From: Halisarca cf. caerulea
Taxonomy: Eukaryota; Porifera; Demospongiae; Chondrillida; Halisarcidae
DNA: 12,500 bases
Direction: 5' to 3'
Assembly: GCA_963170055.1 (NCBI GenBank)
Contig: CAUJGJ010000140.1
Location: forward strand, 50,001-62,500
Shown here piece by piece: positions 12,264-12,500 of the stretch; position 1 is the first letter of the stretch, and each line of letters begins with the position of its first letter. The position numbers and the translations under genes were made by a program. Below the pieces are notes generated by a model. It worked only from the letters and a program-made list of their open reading frames with translations, was not told the origin of the DNA and made no database searches.

Positions 12264-12500
12264 AGTGGTAGTTGAATACATGGGAGGTGTACTTCAGGTT
12301 CACGTACATGTCCTCATCATGTTTCTCCAGGTCATTGAGGCAGTCTTCCATCTCATCACAGCTGTTCCCTCTGTTGTCTTCTCCTTGTAGATCACTGTGT
12401 TGAGGTCTGCTTACTGGAACAACCTCTGATGCTAAGAACCACATCAAATCCCTCTTGGAAATGTTCCATCAGCTCTATCAATGACTGCAACAGCTGTCAT
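12264..12500 (-). CDS. Possible minus-strand coding exon(s), partial at right edge
   Basis: Two minus-strand frames look protein-like. One (about 12498-12396) reads QLLQSLIELMEHFQEGFDVV and on to LSIRGCSSKQTSTQ before a stop. The other (ATG 12447 downward) reads VVPVSRPQHSDLQGEDNRGN, then SCDEMEDCLNDLEKHDED, MYVNLKYTSHVFNYHCERHL, and continues into the minisatellite. A donor ACT|GTGAGA on the minus strand (12264/12263) would end the second before the array. The two frames overlap at 12396-12447. The only nearby donor-acceptor pair would leave a 20-bp intron, which is too short, so either one frame is spurious or there is a frameshift. No family recognised. Confidence 0.3.

Overview
The window reads as eukaryotic genomic DNA from an invertebrate animal. 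It has one spliced protein-coding gene with GT-AG introns and an ATTAAA poly(A) signal, long CA microsatellites, several minisatellites, and short non-autonomous DNA transposons with terminal inverted repeats. A sponge or another early-branching animal is my best guess. That rests on the TKL-like kinase with a DLG/PPE activation segment fused to a coiled coil and an NHL propeller, and on a PIF/Harbinger transposase relic. Nothing in the window names a species.

Layout. 1-561: open frame entering from the left edge, possibly a 3' coding exon. 562-955: no gene, one GC-rich hairpin palindrome. 956-1221: frameshifted 5' fragment of a HARBI1/ALP1-like transposase. 1222-2160: dispersed-repeat debris and a polypyrimidine run. 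2163-3142: CA array, a perfect 22-bp palindrome and a 45-copy 13-bp minisatellite. 3147-3930: TIR-bounded element of about 784 bp. 3931-4486: no gene, one GATA tract. 4487-4967: 29-monomer array in which almost every monomer carries a splice-donor-like GTRAGT. 4968-5332: presumptive promoter/5' leader.

5333-9893 is the main gene: three exons joined in phase 0, giving a predicted 696-residue protein. Exon 1 encodes a protein kinase domain, exon 2 a coiled coil with near-identical heptads, and exon 3 a six-bladed NHL-type propeller. Intron 1 holds a 14-bp minisatellite and is stop-free and a multiple of three. Intron 2 holds three CA arrays alternating with three copies of a 70-bp module; two TIR elements sit in or beside these modules with TA target duplications. 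The likely product is a cytoplasmic signalling kinase that oligomerises through the coiled coil and binds a ligand or partner through the NHL propeller.

10018-12500: no confident gene. It holds a cluster of RUNX/ETS/E2F-like motifs (10091-10241), weak coding-like frames, a 15-bp minisatellite apparently split in two by a 749-bp segment with 9-bp inverted ends, and possible minus-strand coding sequence at the right edge.
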